Assembly (NCBI GenBank): GCA_009784565.1
Contig: WRBL01000020.1
Coordinates: 1-36,952 of the forward strand
Length of the DNA: 36,952 bases
Direction of reading: 5' to 3'
Origin: Streptosporangiales bacterium
GTDB taxonomy: Bacteria > Actinomycetota > Actinomycetes > Streptosporangiales > Streptosporangiaceae
In this document: piece after piece, positions 17,488 through 28,422 of the stretch
How positions within the stretch are numbered: the stretch's first letter is position 1
Layout: every line of letters starts with the position of its first letter
Notes under the pieces: model-generated
The model's database searches: none
What the model was told of the DNA's origin: nothing
The model's input: the letters and a program-made list of their open reading frames with translations, nothing else
Made by a program: the position numbers and the translations under genes

Positions 17488-17516
17488 TTGCGTCGCGCCG
17501 GAGACCGAATGATGCT
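17488..17516 (+). promoter_or_regulatory. Putative promoter for a leaderless acetoacetyl-CoA synthetase mRNA
   Basis: TTGCGT at 17488-17493 and GATGCT at 17511-17516 are 17 bp apart, and the -10 ends six bases before the ATG at 17523. There is no Shine-Dalgarno sequence before that ATG, which agrees with a leaderless transcript. Confidence 0.35.
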
Positions 17517-17522
17517 GGTCAT

Positions 17523-19730
<2,208 letters not shown>

Positions 19731-19731
19731 T

Positions 19732-19776
19732 CGTTTATCCACCTTAAACGGCGGCCGCGCGGAGTCTCGCGTGGCC
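19732..19776 (+). terminator. Tandem hairpins between the ligase and glutamate dehydrogenase genes
   Basis: CGTTTA (19732-19737) pairs with TAAACG (19745-19750). Then GGCCGCGCG (19753-19761) pairs with CGCGTGGCC (19768-19776) with one G-U wobble. Both follow directly after the ligase stop. Neither is followed by a T-tract, so this is at best a GC-rich, T-less terminator; an operator for the downstream gene is an alternative. Confidence 0.4.
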
Positions 19777-19841
19777 GACCGTTAACATGCGCCTGCGCAC
19801 AACGAAGTACGCGGGGCGGACATGAATGGAGTCGACTTTAG

Positions 19842-22800
19842 ATGCCGGAACGCGCTAACGAGGCTCGGGAGGCCTCGGACACGGCAAGGAACGCGATCAT
19901 CACCGACGCGGTGACGAGATGGCCGAGCGCGAGAGAGAGCGGCGCCGTGCCGCTCGAAGATTACTTCCGCCTAGTCGCCACCGAGATGCTGGCCGCGGCC
20001 GGCTCCGAGCGGATCGCGAGTACCGTCGCCCGCCACGAGGCCCTCGGACGAGCCCGGCCGCAGGGCCGCGCGGCGGTCGAGATCACCGACGGCGGTGAGG
20101 TCTCCCTGACCGGCACGGACGTCGTGGTGGACGTCGTCACCGACGACATGCCCTACCTGGTCGACTCGGTGACGATGGAGCTCAACCGGCATGGCGCGGA
20201 CGTCCGGCTGCTCGTTCACCCGGTACTGACCGTGCATCGTGATGTGACCGGTGCCATCACCGGCCAGCCGGCCGCCAAGACCACCGAGGACGGGAACGGC
20301 CGCGAGTCCTGGATTCATGCCGAACTGGGCCCGGTCGACGACCGCGCCGCCCTGGACGCGGACCTGCGCCGGGTTCTCGATGACGTCCGGGTGACGTACG
20401 AGGACCAGCGGCGGATGAGGACGGCCGCCCGGGCGCTGGTCGAGTCGCTGACCGAGTCCGGCGGTCCGGAGGAGGCCGAGACCGGCCAGCTGCTGGCCTG
20501 GCTGTCGGCCGGCCACTTCACGTTCCTGGGCTACCGCGAGTACGACCTCGCGCCCGGGAGCGACCCCAAGCCCGTGCCCGGAAGCGGCCTCGGGATCCTG
20601 CGCCACGATGACCCCGGCTCGCCGGACACCCTGCCCGCCGGGTCCGTGCCCGATGGAGACCGCCGCCTGCTGGTGCTGGCCAAGTCGAGCACCAAGTCCA
20701 CGGTGTATAAGCCCGACTACCTCGACTACGTCGCGGTCCGCAAGCACGACGAGGCGGGCGGGGTCATCGGGGAGTACCGGTTCCTCGGCCTGTATACCCA
20801 GGCCGCCTACACGGAGTCGATCACCCGCATCCCCGTGCTCCGGCACAAACTGGACCGGACCATGGAGGCCTCCGGCCTCGACGCCGACAGCCACGACGGC
20901 AAGGAACTCGTCGAGATCCTGGAGGGCTACCCGCGCGAGGAGCTCTTCGAGGTCAGCGCCGATCAGCTGACCCCGATCGCCCTCGGGGTGCTGCGCCTCG
21001 GAGAGCGGAAGCAGGTGCGGCTCTTCCTCCGCCCGGACGCCTACGGCCGCTACATGTCGTGCCTGGTGTACCTGCCGCGCGACCGCTACACCACGGAGGC
21101 CCGGCTGCGGGCCCAGGAGATCCTGCGCTCCGCGCTGGGCGGCGCCTCGGTCGACTACTCCGCGATGGTCACCAACTCGGCGCTGGCCCGGCTGCACGTG
21201 GTGGTGCATGCCGCCCCCGGCACCGAGATGCCCGAGGCCGACGCCTCCGGACTCGAGGCCGAGATCGCGGCGGCGCTGCGGTCCTGGGACGAGGACCTCA
21301 TGGAGGAGGCCGAGCGCCAGCTCGGCCCCGACCGGGCCACCCGCCTGCTGAGCTCCTGCGGCCTGGGCATCCCGGAGACCTACAAGTCGGATACGGCGCC
21401 GGCGGCGGCGGCCCGGGACCTGGACGCGATCCTCCGGCTGAAAGACGACGGGGCGCCGTTCGGGTCCCGGCTCAGGATCCATCCGAACGGGTCATGGCGC
21501 CTGTCCGTTTTCCGGGCCGAGAGCCCGATGACCCTGTCCTCGGTGCTGCCGCAGCTTCAGCACATGGGCCTCGAGGTCGTGGACGAGCACCCGTATGAAT
21601 TCAGCAGGCGGGAAAATCCGTTCTGGATCTACGAATTCGGCCTGCGCAAGGAAGGGGTGGCGGCCCCCGACGCCGGTACCCAGGGGCGCTTCGAGGACGC
21701 GCTGACGGCGCTGTGGCGCGAGGAGTGCGAGGACGACGGGTTCAACACCCTGGTCCTGGACGCGGGGCTGACCTGGCGGCAGGTCGTGGTGCTGAGGGCC
21801 TACGCCCGGTACCTGCGCCAGATCCGGACCCGGTACAGCCAGGGATACCTCCAGCGCGTGCTGCAGGCCAACCCGGCCATCACGCGGCTGCTGGTGCGGC
21901 TTTTCGAGTCCCGGTTCGACCCGGACAAGCGGTCCGGCGCGGCCGAGCGGGGCGAGGCGATCGCCGAGGAACTGCGGGGAGAACTGGACGAGGTCACCGT
22001 CCTCGACCATGACCGCATCCTCCGGTCCTACCTGGCCCTCATCGAGGCCACGCTCCGCACGAACTACTTCCAGCCCGGCGCCACGACGCTCGCCTTCAAA
22101 CTCGCCTCCGAGCGGGTCACCGAGGCGCCCCTGCCCCGGCCGAAGTTCGAGATCTTCGTGTACTCGCCGCGGCTTGAGGCCGTCCACCTGCGGTTCGGGG
22201 CCGTCGCCCGCGGCGGCCTGCGCTGGTCGGAGCGGCCCGAGGACTTCCGCACCGAGATCCTGGGCCTGGTCAAGGCGCAGGAGGTCAAGAACTCGGTCAT
22301 CGTGCCGTCCGGGGCCAAGGGCGGGTTCGTGTGCAAGCGGCTGCCCGAGCCGACAGACCGCGAGGCCTACGCCGGCGAGGTCCTGGCCTGCTACCGGGCC
22401 TTCATCGGCACCATGCTCGACATCACCGACAACCTGTCCGGCGACGACGTGATCGCTCCGGAGAAGGTGGTCCGGCTCGACGGGGACGACCCGTACCTGG
22501 TCGTGGCGGCGGACAAGGGCACCGCGACGTTCTCCGACGTGGCCAACGAGATCGCCCAGGCCCGGGGCTTCTGGCTGGGTGACGCGTTCGCCTCCGGGGG
22601 CTCCGAGGGCTACGACCACAAGAAGATGGGCATCACCGCCCGCGGCGCCTGGGAATCGGTCCGCTGGCACTTCTCCGCGCTCGGGGTCAACGTCGACGCC
22701 GACGACTTCACCGTCGCCGGGATCGGCGACATGTCCGGGGACGTGTTCGGCAACGGCATGCTCCTGTCGACCCGCATCCGGCTGGTCGCGGCCTTCGACC

Positions 22801-24599
22801 ACCGGCACGTCTTCCTCGACCCGGACCCGGACCCGGCGAGCAGTTTCGCGGAGAGAAACCGCGTGTTCGGCCTCGCCCGGTCCTCCTGGGACGACTACGA
22901 CCGTTCCCTGATCTCGGCCGGGGGCGGCATCTGGCCGCGCAGCGCCAAGTCCGTGCCGCTGTCGGCGCAGGCCCGGGCGGCGCTCGGCCTCGACGGCTCA
23001 GTGACCGCGCTGTCGCCGGACGACCTGATCAACGCCATCCTGAAGGCCCCGGTCGACCTGCTGTGGAACGGCGGCATCGGGACGTACGTGAAGGCGACGC
23101 AGGAGACGCACGCGGACGCGGGCGACCGGTCCAACGACGCCGTCCGCGTGGACGCGGCGGAGCTGAGAGCGCGGGTCGTCGGCGAGGGAGGCAACCTCGG
23201 GCTCACGCAGGCCGCGCGGATCGAGTTCGCGCTGGCCGGAGGCTTGGTCAACACCGACTTCATCGACAACTCGGCCGGGGTGGACACCTCCGACCACGAG
23301 GTGAACATCAAGATCCTGCTGGGCCATTCGGTCGAGTCCGCCGAGCGGGGCAAGCTGCTGCACCAGATGACCGACGAGGTCGCGTCGCTGGTGCTCAAGC
23401 ACAACGACGGGCAGAACATGGCCCTGGCCACCGCCCGGTACCAGGCGCCGCGCCTGCTTCACGTCCACGCCCGCTACCTGCGCAAGCTGGAGCGGGAGAA
23501 GCGGCTGTCCCGGGAGCAGGACATGCTCCCGTCGGACAAGGAGATCGCCGCGCGGCGCAGTGCCGGAACCGGGATGACCGCGCCCGAGCTGTCGCTGCTG
23601 CTCGCGCACACCAAGATCGCGGCGGGCCAGGATGTGCTGGCCTCCGACCTGCCCGATGACCCGCACCTGCGGTCCGTGCTGACCAGCTACTTCCCGGCCC
23701 CGTTGCGGGAGAGGTTCGCCGACCGGATGTCGTCCCACCAGCTGCGGCGGGAGATCATCACCACCTCCGTGGTGAATGACATGGTCGACACGGGCGGCAG
23801 CACGTTCCTGTTCCGGCTGGGCGAGGAAACCAGCGCCGCGGTCCCGGACATCACCCGGGCCTGGCTGGTGACCCGCGAGGTGTTCGGCATGCCGGACTTC
23901 TGGCGGCAGGTCGAGGAACTGGCCGGGAAGGCGGACACCGACACCCGGATCGGGCTGGTCCTCGAGGCCCGCAAGCTGGTGGAGCGGGCCAGCCGGTGGC
24001 TGCTGATGAACCGGCGGCCCCCGTTCGTGATCGACGAGGCGGTCAGCTTCCTGCGGGACGGCGTCACCGCCGTGCGCTCGGCCATTCCGGCGCTGCTGGC
24101 CGGACAGGACCTGGCCGGGTTCAACGAGCGCCGGGACGAGTTCACCGCCCGGGAAGTCCCCGTGGCGCTGGCCGAAGAGGTAGCGGCCATGGTGCCGTCG
24201 TACTCGGCCTTCGACATCGTGGAGAGCGCGGCCCGGACGGGACGGGACGTCACCGAGACCGCGGCGGTCTACTTCGCGCTGGCCGACCGCCTGCAGATCG
24301 GGCGGCTGCGCGACCTGGTCACCGCGCTGCCGCGCGAGGACCGGTGGACGTCCATGGCCCGGTCGGCGCTGCGGGACGAACTGTACGCGGCGCACGCGGC
24401 CCTGACCCGGGACGTCCTGGCGACCGGAAACGGCGGCACGGCGGCCGAGCGAGTGGAGGCATGGGTATCGCGCAACGACGCGGCCGTCTTCCGCACGGCG
24501 GCCACGCTGGGCGAGATCTGGGAGAGCGAGCGCTTCAACTTCACGACCCTCTCCGTCGCCTGCCGCATCATCCGCACGCTGGTGCCGGTCGGCGCGTAG
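19842..24599 (+). CDS. gdh: Large NAD-dependent glutamate dehydrogenase (about 180 kDa class)
   Basis: This enzyme oxidises glutamate to 2-oxoglutarate and ammonia with NAD, linking amino-acid catabolism to the TCA cycle. The 1585 residues match the giant GDH class of Streptomyces and mycobacteria. A long N-terminal regulatory region (about 1-700) carries ACT-like segments. The catalytic domain has PSGAKGGFV with Lys826, ADKGTATFSDVAN, the dinucleotide-binding GIGDMSGDVFGNG (960-972), and GEGGNLGLTQ. A C-terminal helical domain follows. The ATG at 19842 has GGAG about 10 bases upstream, and nearby ATGs at 19822 and 19826 are out of frame. In mycobacteria the FHA protein GarA inhibits this enzyme; no garA is in the window. 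A strong terminator follows. Confidence 0.95.
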   Translation: MPERANEAREASDTARNAIITDAVTRWPSARESGAVPLEDYFRLVATEMLAAAGSERIASTVARHEALGRARPQGRAAVEITDGGEVSLTGTDVVVDVVTDDMPYLVDSVTMELNRHGADVRLLVHPVLTVHRDVTGAITGQPAAKTTEDGNGRESWIHAELGPVDDRAALDADLRRVLDDVRVTYEDQRRMRTAARALVESLTESGGPEEAETGQLLAWLSAGHFTFLGYREYDLAPGSDPKPVPGSGLGILRHDDPGSPDTLPAGSVPDGDRRLLVLAKSSTKSTVYKPDYLDYVAVRKHDEAGGVIGEYRFLGLYTQAAYTESITRIPVLRHKLDRTMEASGLDADSHDGKELVEILEGYPREELFEVSADQLTPIALGVLRLGERKQVRLFLRPDAYGRYMSCLVYLPRDRYTTEARLRAQEILRSALGGASVDYSAMVTNSALARLHVVVHAAPGTEMPEADASGLEAEIAAALRSWDEDLMEEAERQLGPDRATRLLSSCGLGIPETYKSDTAPAAAARDLDAILRLKDDGAPFGSRLRIHPNGSWRLSVFRAESPMTLSSVLPQLQHMGLEVVDEHPYEFSRRENPFWIYEFGLRKEGVAAPDAGTQGRFEDALTALWREECEDDGFNTLVLDAGLTWRQVVVLRAYARYLRQIRTRYSQGYLQRVLQANPAITRLLVRLFESRFDPDKRSGAAERGEAIAEELRGELDEVTVLDHDRILRSYLALIEATLRTNYFQPGATTLAFKLASERVTEAPLPRPKFEIFVYSPRLEAVHLRFGAVARGGLRWSERPEDFRTEILGLVKAQEVKNSVIVPSGAKGGFVCKRLPEPTDREAYAGEVLACYRAFIGTMLDITDNLSGDDVIAPEKVVRLDGDDPYLVVAADKGTATFSDVANEIAQARGFWLGDAFASGGSEGYDHKKMGITARGAWESVRWHFSALGVNVDADDFTVAGIGDMSGDVFGNGMLLSTRIRLVAAFDHRHVFLDPDPDPASSFAERNRVFGLARSSWDDYDRSLISAGGGIWPRSAKSVPLSAQARAALGLDGSVTALSPDDLINAILKAPVDLLWNGGIGTYVKATQETHADAGDRSNDAVRVDAAELRARVVGEGGNLGLTQAARIEFALAGGLVNTDFIDNSAGVDTSDHEVNIKILLGHSVESAERGKLLHQMTDEVASLVLKHNDGQNMALATARYQAPRLLHVHARYLRKLEREKRLSREQDMLPSDKEIAARRSAGTGMTAPELSLLLAHTKIAAGQDVLASDLPDDPHLRSVLTSYFPAPLRERFADRMSSHQLRREIITTSVVNDMVDTGGSTFLFRLGEETSAAVPDITRAWLVTREVFGMPDFWRQVEELAGKADTDTRIGLVLEARKLVERASRWLLMNRRPPFVIDEAVSFLRDGVTAVRSAIPALLAGQDLAGFNERRDEFTAREVPVALAEEVAAMVPSYSAFDIVESAARTGRDVTETAAVYFALADRLQIGRLRDLVTALPREDRWTSMARSALRDELYAAHAALTRDVLATGNGGTAAERVEAWVSRNDAAVFRTAATLGEIWESERFNFTTLSVACRIIRTLVPVGA

Positions 24600-24618
24600 C
24601 GGGACACCCGCCCAGAAA

Positions 24619-24649
24619 CGAAACCCCCCGCCAGCGGCGGGGGGTTTCG
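24619..24649. terminator. Strong bidirectional terminator hairpin
   Basis: Perfect 14-bp arms CGAAACCCCCCGCC (24619-24632) and GGCGGGGGGTTTCG (24636-24649) enclose the triloop AGC. It lies between the convergent gdh and lipoprotein genes. The A and T bases at the ends of the arms give AAA/TTT tracts in both directions, fitting a shared terminator. Confidence 0.85.
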
Positions 24650-24650
24650 G

Positions 24651-24709
24651 GGGCGTCCCCCGGGAGTTACGGGCGTCCCCCGGGATTACGAGAACGCCGG
24701 GATTACGAG
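24651..24709. repeat. Short direct repeats across the lipoprotein gene 3' end
   Basis: GGGCGTCCCCCGGGA occurs at 24651-24665 and 24671-24685, and CGGGATTACGAG at 24681-24692 and 24698-24709. The last repeat contains the TAA stop of the minus-strand lipoprotein (24703-24705), so the array appears to have grown from the end of that gene. Confidence 0.6.
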
Positions 24710-25767
24710 TGGGCGTCCGCGGAGGTCGGGACGCCGCCCATGGTGATGACCTGGATCTTGGCGTTCTTGGCCGACGCGGGCGGGTCGATCGCGGCGAAGT
24801 CGAGGTCGTAGTCGGTCTCGAGCTTGTCCGTCGGCTTAGACTCGTGAGACGGGATCAGCACCTTGAACGGGCCCGGAACGGGAATGACCTTGCCGGGCGT
24901 GACGGGGTTGGCCAGGTTCAGTTCCGACGGGGTCTCCTCCGTCTCGTTCAGGGCGTCCGAGTAGAAGACCAGCGCGCCGCCGTTGGCCAGGCGCAGCGCG
25001 AAGCGGTCGTAGGTCGCGCCCTCCAGGGACCACATCCGCTTGTCGCCGGCGACCGGCTTGATGCCGTTCTCGTAGGAGTACATTCCCGTGGTCAGCGGCC
25101 CGCTCTTCACGGCCGACGCCGCGGGGGCCTTAGGGCCGTCGTCCACGACGGAAGCCTGCAGCGGGCCGACCAGGTCCGGCCGGACGAGGTAGGAACTGGT
25201 GTCGTCCAGCTGGGCGATGTCCGGCGCCGGCGAAACCTTGGGCAGCTGCTGGCCGGGCTGCAGCCTCATGGTCGTGCTCAGCTGCCAGGGCGCCTGCGGG
25301 TTCATCTTCTCGAACGTCATCAGCGCCGGGCCGCTGGCGGGCCGTGACACCCCCGCGAGACTCGACGGGGCATCCTTGGGGGCTGTGATCTTCGTCGTCA
25401 CGGCGAACCACTGCGGATACACCGACTCGCGGGGAATGATGAACGAAGGCTTGCCGTACGTGTACTTCTCGGAGTGCTTCAGCGCGAAGAAGTCGAAGGT
25501 CTGCTCGTGCCAGGAGACGCCCTGGGTCGCGGCGAGCGCCTTCTTCTGGTTGCCGGAGTCGGCCTGGCTCGTGACGCTCTTGAAAATGGACTTGGCCTGT
25601 GCGGTCGTCACCGCCGACGGTGAACTCGAACTCGCCGCGCCGCCGGACTGGCTCGCGGCGCCGGACGTCGTTTTACTGGCCGCCGTCGCGCTGCCTGAGC
25701 ACCCTGCCGCGGCCAACGCGACAGCCGAGAGCGCGATGGCTGACATAAGCACATTTTTCCTAGCCAC
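24703..25767 (-). CDS. Secreted lipoprotein of unknown function (DUF8094-like)
   Basis: This is a 354-residue lipoprotein with signal peptide VARKNVLMSAIALSAVALAAAGC (lipobox AAAGC, Cys23), then a Ser/Thr/Ala tether of about 40 residues. The large extracytoplasmic domain includes WHEQTFDFFALKHSEKYTYGKPSFIIPR, YPQWFAVTTKI and LANGGALVFYSDALNETEE. It resembles uncharacterised actinobacterial lipoproteins, and no enzyme motif is visible. The GTG at 25767 is chosen for its compact signal peptide. GTG and ATG codons further upstream, to 25848, are in frame but would add an odd n-region, and no start has a clear ribosome site. It converges on gdh and diverges from prfB. Confidence 0.7.
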   Translation of the reverse strand: MARKNVLMSAIALSAVALAAAGCSGSATAASKTTSGAASQSGGAASSSSPSAVTTAQAKSIFKSVTSQADSGNQKKALAATQGVSWHEQTFDFFALKHSEKYTYGKPSFIIPRESVYPQWFAVTTKITAPKDAPSSLAGVSRPASGPALMTFEKMNPQAPWQLSTTMRLQPGQQLPKVSPAPDIAQLDDTSSYLVRPDLVGPLQASVVDDGPKAPAASAVKSGPLTTGMYSYENGIKPVAGDKRMWSLEGATYDRFALRLANGGALVFYSDALNETEETPSELNLANPVTPGKVIPVPGPFKVLIPSHESKPTDKLETDYDLDFAAIDPPASAKNAKIQVITMGGVPTSADAHS

Positions 25768-25963
25768 GCCTGGGGAGGATACCGTCCGCAGCCGCCCCCC
25801 AACGCCTATCCCCACATCCTTACCTTTCCTTAGTAAGCGAACAGCCATGTCCGGAGGCCCGGGTGCTGTCAGGCCTAGCCCTTCAGCGGCATCCCCGGGT
25901 CGTTCTGTCCTTACCCACAGTAATAAACGACTCGTCGGCGTTCAGTGCGCGCCCGCGGTGCCG

Positions 25964-26004
25964 CCGGCCCGAAGGGGCCGGGTATGGTGGCGCTCTTTGC
26001 CACC
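25964..26004. promoter_or_regulatory. Two adjacent palindromes overlapping the prfB promoter
   Basis: CCGGCCC (25964-25970) pairs with GGGCCGG (25975-25981) around GAAG. GGTGGC (25986-25991) pairs with GCCACC (25999-26004) around a 7-nt centre. The second palindrome overlaps the predicted -35 of prfB, so a repressor-type operator is possible. If the mRNA is leaderless, neither hairpin would be transcribed. Confidence 0.45.
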
Positions 26005-26025
26005 GGGCGCTCACAGGGATATAGG
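25997..26025 (+). promoter_or_regulatory. Putative prfB promoter (near-leaderless)
   Basis: TTGCCA (25997-26002) and TATAGG (26020-26025) are separated by 17 bp, a good housekeeping-type promoter. Transcription would begin near 26032, two or three bases before the ATG at 26035. The absence of any Shine-Dalgarno sequence there supports a leaderless or near-leaderless mRNA. Confidence 0.55.
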
Positions 26026-26034
26026 CTTTCGGGC

Positions 26035-27159
26035 ATGACAGCCACCGATCCCGCCGATGAGCTCTCGGAACTGTCGTCGAAGCTCGACACCATCGAAGCC
26101 GTACTCGAACCGGACGCGATGCGCACCGAGGCGGCGGATCTGCGCGAGCAGTCCGCGGACCCGACCCTGTGGGAAGACCAGACACGGGCCCAGCAGGTGA
26201 CGCGCAGGCTCTCCCATCTGGAGGGCGAGTTGTCACGACTGGACAACCTGCGGCAGCGCCTGTCCGACGCCGAGACGCTGTTCGAGCTTGCGGACGAGGA
26301 GACCGAACCGTCGGCACGCGAGGAAGCGCGCAACGAAGGGCTCACCGAACTCGCCGGGCTCCGTAAGGATATCGACGGGCTTGAGGTGCGCACCCTGCTG
26401 TCGGGCGAATACGACAGCCGTGAGGCGCTTATCACAATCAACTCCCAGGCGGGGGGTGCGGACGCGGAGGACTTCGCGGGGAACCTGCAGCGCATGTACC
26501 TGCGCTGGGCCGAGCGGCACAAGTACCCCTCCGAGGTCTACGAGGTCTCCTATGGCGAGGCCGGAATCAAGTCGACCACGTTCGCGGTCAAGGCCCCGTA
26601 CGCCTACGGCACGCTCCGCGGCGAGCAGGGCACGCACCGGATGGTCCGCATCTCCAAGTACGACAACCAGGGCCGCCGCCAGACCTCGTTCGCGGGGGTG
26701 GACGTCGTCCCGGTGGTCGAGACGACCGACCACGTCGAGATTCCCGACGACGAGATCCGGGTGGACGTGTACCGCTCCTCCGGCCCGGGCGGCCAGGGCG
26801 TCAACACCACCGACTCCGCGGTCCGCATTACCCACCTGCCCACCGGCATCGTGGTCTCCTGCCAGAACGAGCGGAGCCAGATTCAGAACAAGGCCTCGGC
26901 ACTGGCGGTGCTCCAGGCCAAGCTGCTGGAGCGCCGCCGGGAGCAGGAGGCGGAGGAACTGGCCGCGCTCAAGGGCGACGGCCGGCGGGCCTGGGGCTCG
27001 CAGATCCGGAACTACGTGCTCTACCCGTACCAGATGGTCAAGGACCAGCGGACAGGCCACGAGACCTCGCAGGCCGAGACCGTCCTCGACGGGGAGATCG
27101 ATGACTTCATCGATGCCGAGATCCGCTGGCTGCGCAAGAGCGAAGCCGAGGAAAAGTAG
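26035..27159 (+). CDS. prfB: Peptide chain release factor 2 (RF2) with SKY in place of SPF
   Basis: RF2 ends translation at UGA and UAA codons. The 374-residue protein has the helical domain 1, the codon-recognition domain, and the catalytic GGQ loop in [19 protein letters not shown]. The C-terminus has [14 protein letters not shown], similar to the YVLHPYQMVKDLRT of other actinobacteria. The stop-codon-recognition tripeptide, normally SPF in [19 protein letters not shown], here reads Ser207-Lys208-Tyr209 ([16 protein letters not shown]). Ser is kept, Pro and Phe are replaced. No in-frame UGA or frameshift site interrupts the 5' end, so the E. coli-type autoregulatory frameshift is absent. 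ATG 26035 is chosen from homology and promoter position. It precedes ftsE as in Streptomyces. Confidence 0.94.
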   Translation: MTATDPADELSELSSKLDTIEAVLEPDAMRTEAADLREQSADPTLWEDQTRAQQVTRRLSHLEGELSRLDNLRQRLSDAETLFELADEETEPSAREEARNEGLTELAGLRKDIDGLEVRTLLSGEYDSREALITINSQAGGADAEDFAGNLQRMYLRWAERHKYPSEVYEVSYGEAGIKSTTFAVKAPYAYGTLRGEQGTHRMVRISKYDNQGRRQTSFAGVDVVPVVETTDHVEIPDDEIRVDVYRSSGPGGQGVNTTDSAVRITHLPTGIVVSCQNERSQIQNKASALAVLQAKLLERRREQEAEELAALKGDGRRAWGSQIRNYVLYPYQMVKDQRTGHETSQAETVLDGEIDDFIDAEIRWLRKSEAEEK

Positions 27160-27169
27160 GCACGGGAGA

Positions 27170-27210
27170 AGAACCTCAAACCCGTTAGGACCTAACGGGT
27201 TTGAGGTTCT
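27170..27210. terminator. Perfect 41-bp palindromic terminator
   Basis: Arms of 19-20 bp (27170-27189 and 27191-27210) are exact inverted copies around one central base; the inner part reads CCCGTTAGG and CCTAACGGG. It lies just after the prfB stop and touches the stop codon of the convergent zinc-ribbon gene. No T-tract follows, but the stem is very stable and serves both directions. Confidence 0.8.
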
Positions 27211-27394
27211 AGGGAAGCACGTGGGCCGCCAGCAGCAGGCACAGGACGGCGATCAGCGCGATCGCGATGAGGACCTGCGGAGTCAAGCCGGAGGGGTGAT
27301 GATGTACGCGTGCCTTCGCCTCGCGGCAAGCCGCGCAGCGACCCTCCACGACCGGGCCGTTGCAGTTCGCGCAGATCAGGTGCTCACAGCTCAT
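27209..27394 (-). CDS. Small zinc-ribbon membrane protein
   Basis: This is a 61-residue protein with an N-terminal zinc-ribbon-like module (CEHLICANC with Cys3, Cys8 and Cys11; then VVEGRCAAC with a CxxC), a His-rich linker ARVHHHP, and one C-terminal transmembrane helix (about residues 41-59: VLIAIALIAVLCLLLAA). It is probably tail-anchored with the metal site in the cytoplasm. The ATG at 27394 has GAAGGGG six bases upstream; a longer frame from 27484 lacks a site. The function is unknown. It is convergent with prfB and divergent from ftsE. Confidence 0.65.
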   Translation of the reverse strand: MSCEHLICANCNGPVVEGRCAACREAKARVHHHPSGLTPQVLIAIALIAVLCLLLAAHVLP

Positions 27395-27606
27395 TTGTAC
27401 CCCTTCTGGTAGCAGTGCCCGGGTCCACTTGGCGTGATCTGCAGCCTTGCCTGCTTTTTTCCCCCTAGACTGTTCCCTGGCCAACCCAGGTTACCCCCAG
27501 GTTGCCCGGCTAGGCCGGAAATACCCCCCCGTGGCGGACGCTCGCGCACCGGGCTGGCCCGTGCGTCGGCAATCTCCGTCTTCGTCGAGATCTTAGTGAT
27601 GGTCCC

Positions 27607-28299
27607 GTGATCAACTTTGACAACGTCTCCAAGACCTACCCGCACCAGAACCGGGCTGCGCTGGAGAACGTCAACTTGTCGATCGACAAGGGTGAGTTCG
27701 TCTTCCTGGTCGGGCCGTCCGGGTCGGGCAAGTCGACCTTCCTGCGCCTGATCCTCAAGGAAGAGCGGCCGACCGGAGGCCAGATCCACGTGGCAGGCAA
27801 GGACCTGGCCCGCATCGCCAACTGGAAGGTGCCGCACCTGCGGCGCCGGATCGGCTGCGTGTTCCAGGACTTCCGCCTGCTGCCGAACAAGAACGTCTAC
27901 CAGAACGTCGCGTTCGCGCTCGAGGTCATCGGCAAGAACCGGCGCTTCATCCGCCGGGTCGTGCCCGAGGTCATCGACCTCGTCGGCCTGGAGGGCAAGC
28001 ACGACCGGATGCCCAACGAACTGTCGGGCGGCGAGCAGCAGCGAGTCGCCGTGGCCCGGGCGTTCGTCAACCGGCCGATGATCCTGCTGGCCGACGAGCC
28101 AACCGGGAACATCGACCCCGCGACCTCGATCGGCATCATGAAGGTGCTCGACCGCATTAACCGCACCGGGACCACGGTCGTGATGGCCACGCACGACGCG
28201 GCCATCGTGGACTCGATGCGCAAGCGCGTCATCGAGGTCGAGTACGGCAAGATCATCCGTGACCAGGTTCGCGGAGTCTACGGACAGAACAGCTACTAG
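27607..28299 (+). CDS. ftsE: Cell division ATP-binding protein FtsE
   Basis: FtsE is the ATPase of the FtsEX complex, which activates peptidoglycan hydrolases at the division site. The 230-residue protein carries the Walker [11 protein letters not shown]-loop [19 protein letters not shown] (FtsE-typical), signature LSGGEQQR, Walker [11 protein letters not shown] and switch His in MATHDAAIV. The GTG at 27607 has no clear ribosome site and may be leaderless. ftsX follows after an unusually long gap of 123 bp. In most bacteria the two genes overlap or nearly touch. Confidence 0.96.
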   Translation: MINFDNVSKTYPHQNRAALENVNLSIDKGEFVFLVGPSGSGKSTFLRLILKEERPTGGQIHVAGKDLARIANWKVPHLRRRIGCVFQDFRLLPNKNVYQNVAFALEVIGKNRRFIRRVVPEVIDLVGLEGKHDRMPNELSGGEQQRVAVARAFVNRPMILLADEPTGNIDPATSIGIMKVLDRINRTGTTVVMATHDAAIVDSMRKRVIEVEYGKIIRDQVRGVYGQNSY

Positions 28300-28377
28300 C
28301 GGCCCCTGCCGCGCGGTGACCGCTGGAGCGGCGGCCGGGCCATGCCCCTGCCTCCTTACCGCCCTCTTACGGTGCGC

Positions 28378-28387
28378 GTCACGTGAC
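28378..28387. promoter_or_regulatory. Palindrome GTCACGTGAC in the ftsE-ftsX gap
   Basis: A perfect 10-bp palindrome centred on CACGTG lies 36 bp before the ftsX start. It may be an operator for a separate ftsX promoter. No regulator can be named. Confidence 0.35.
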
Positions 28388-28422
28388 CACACAGAACTAC
28401 CGAAGGATGAGATAAGGCCAGT

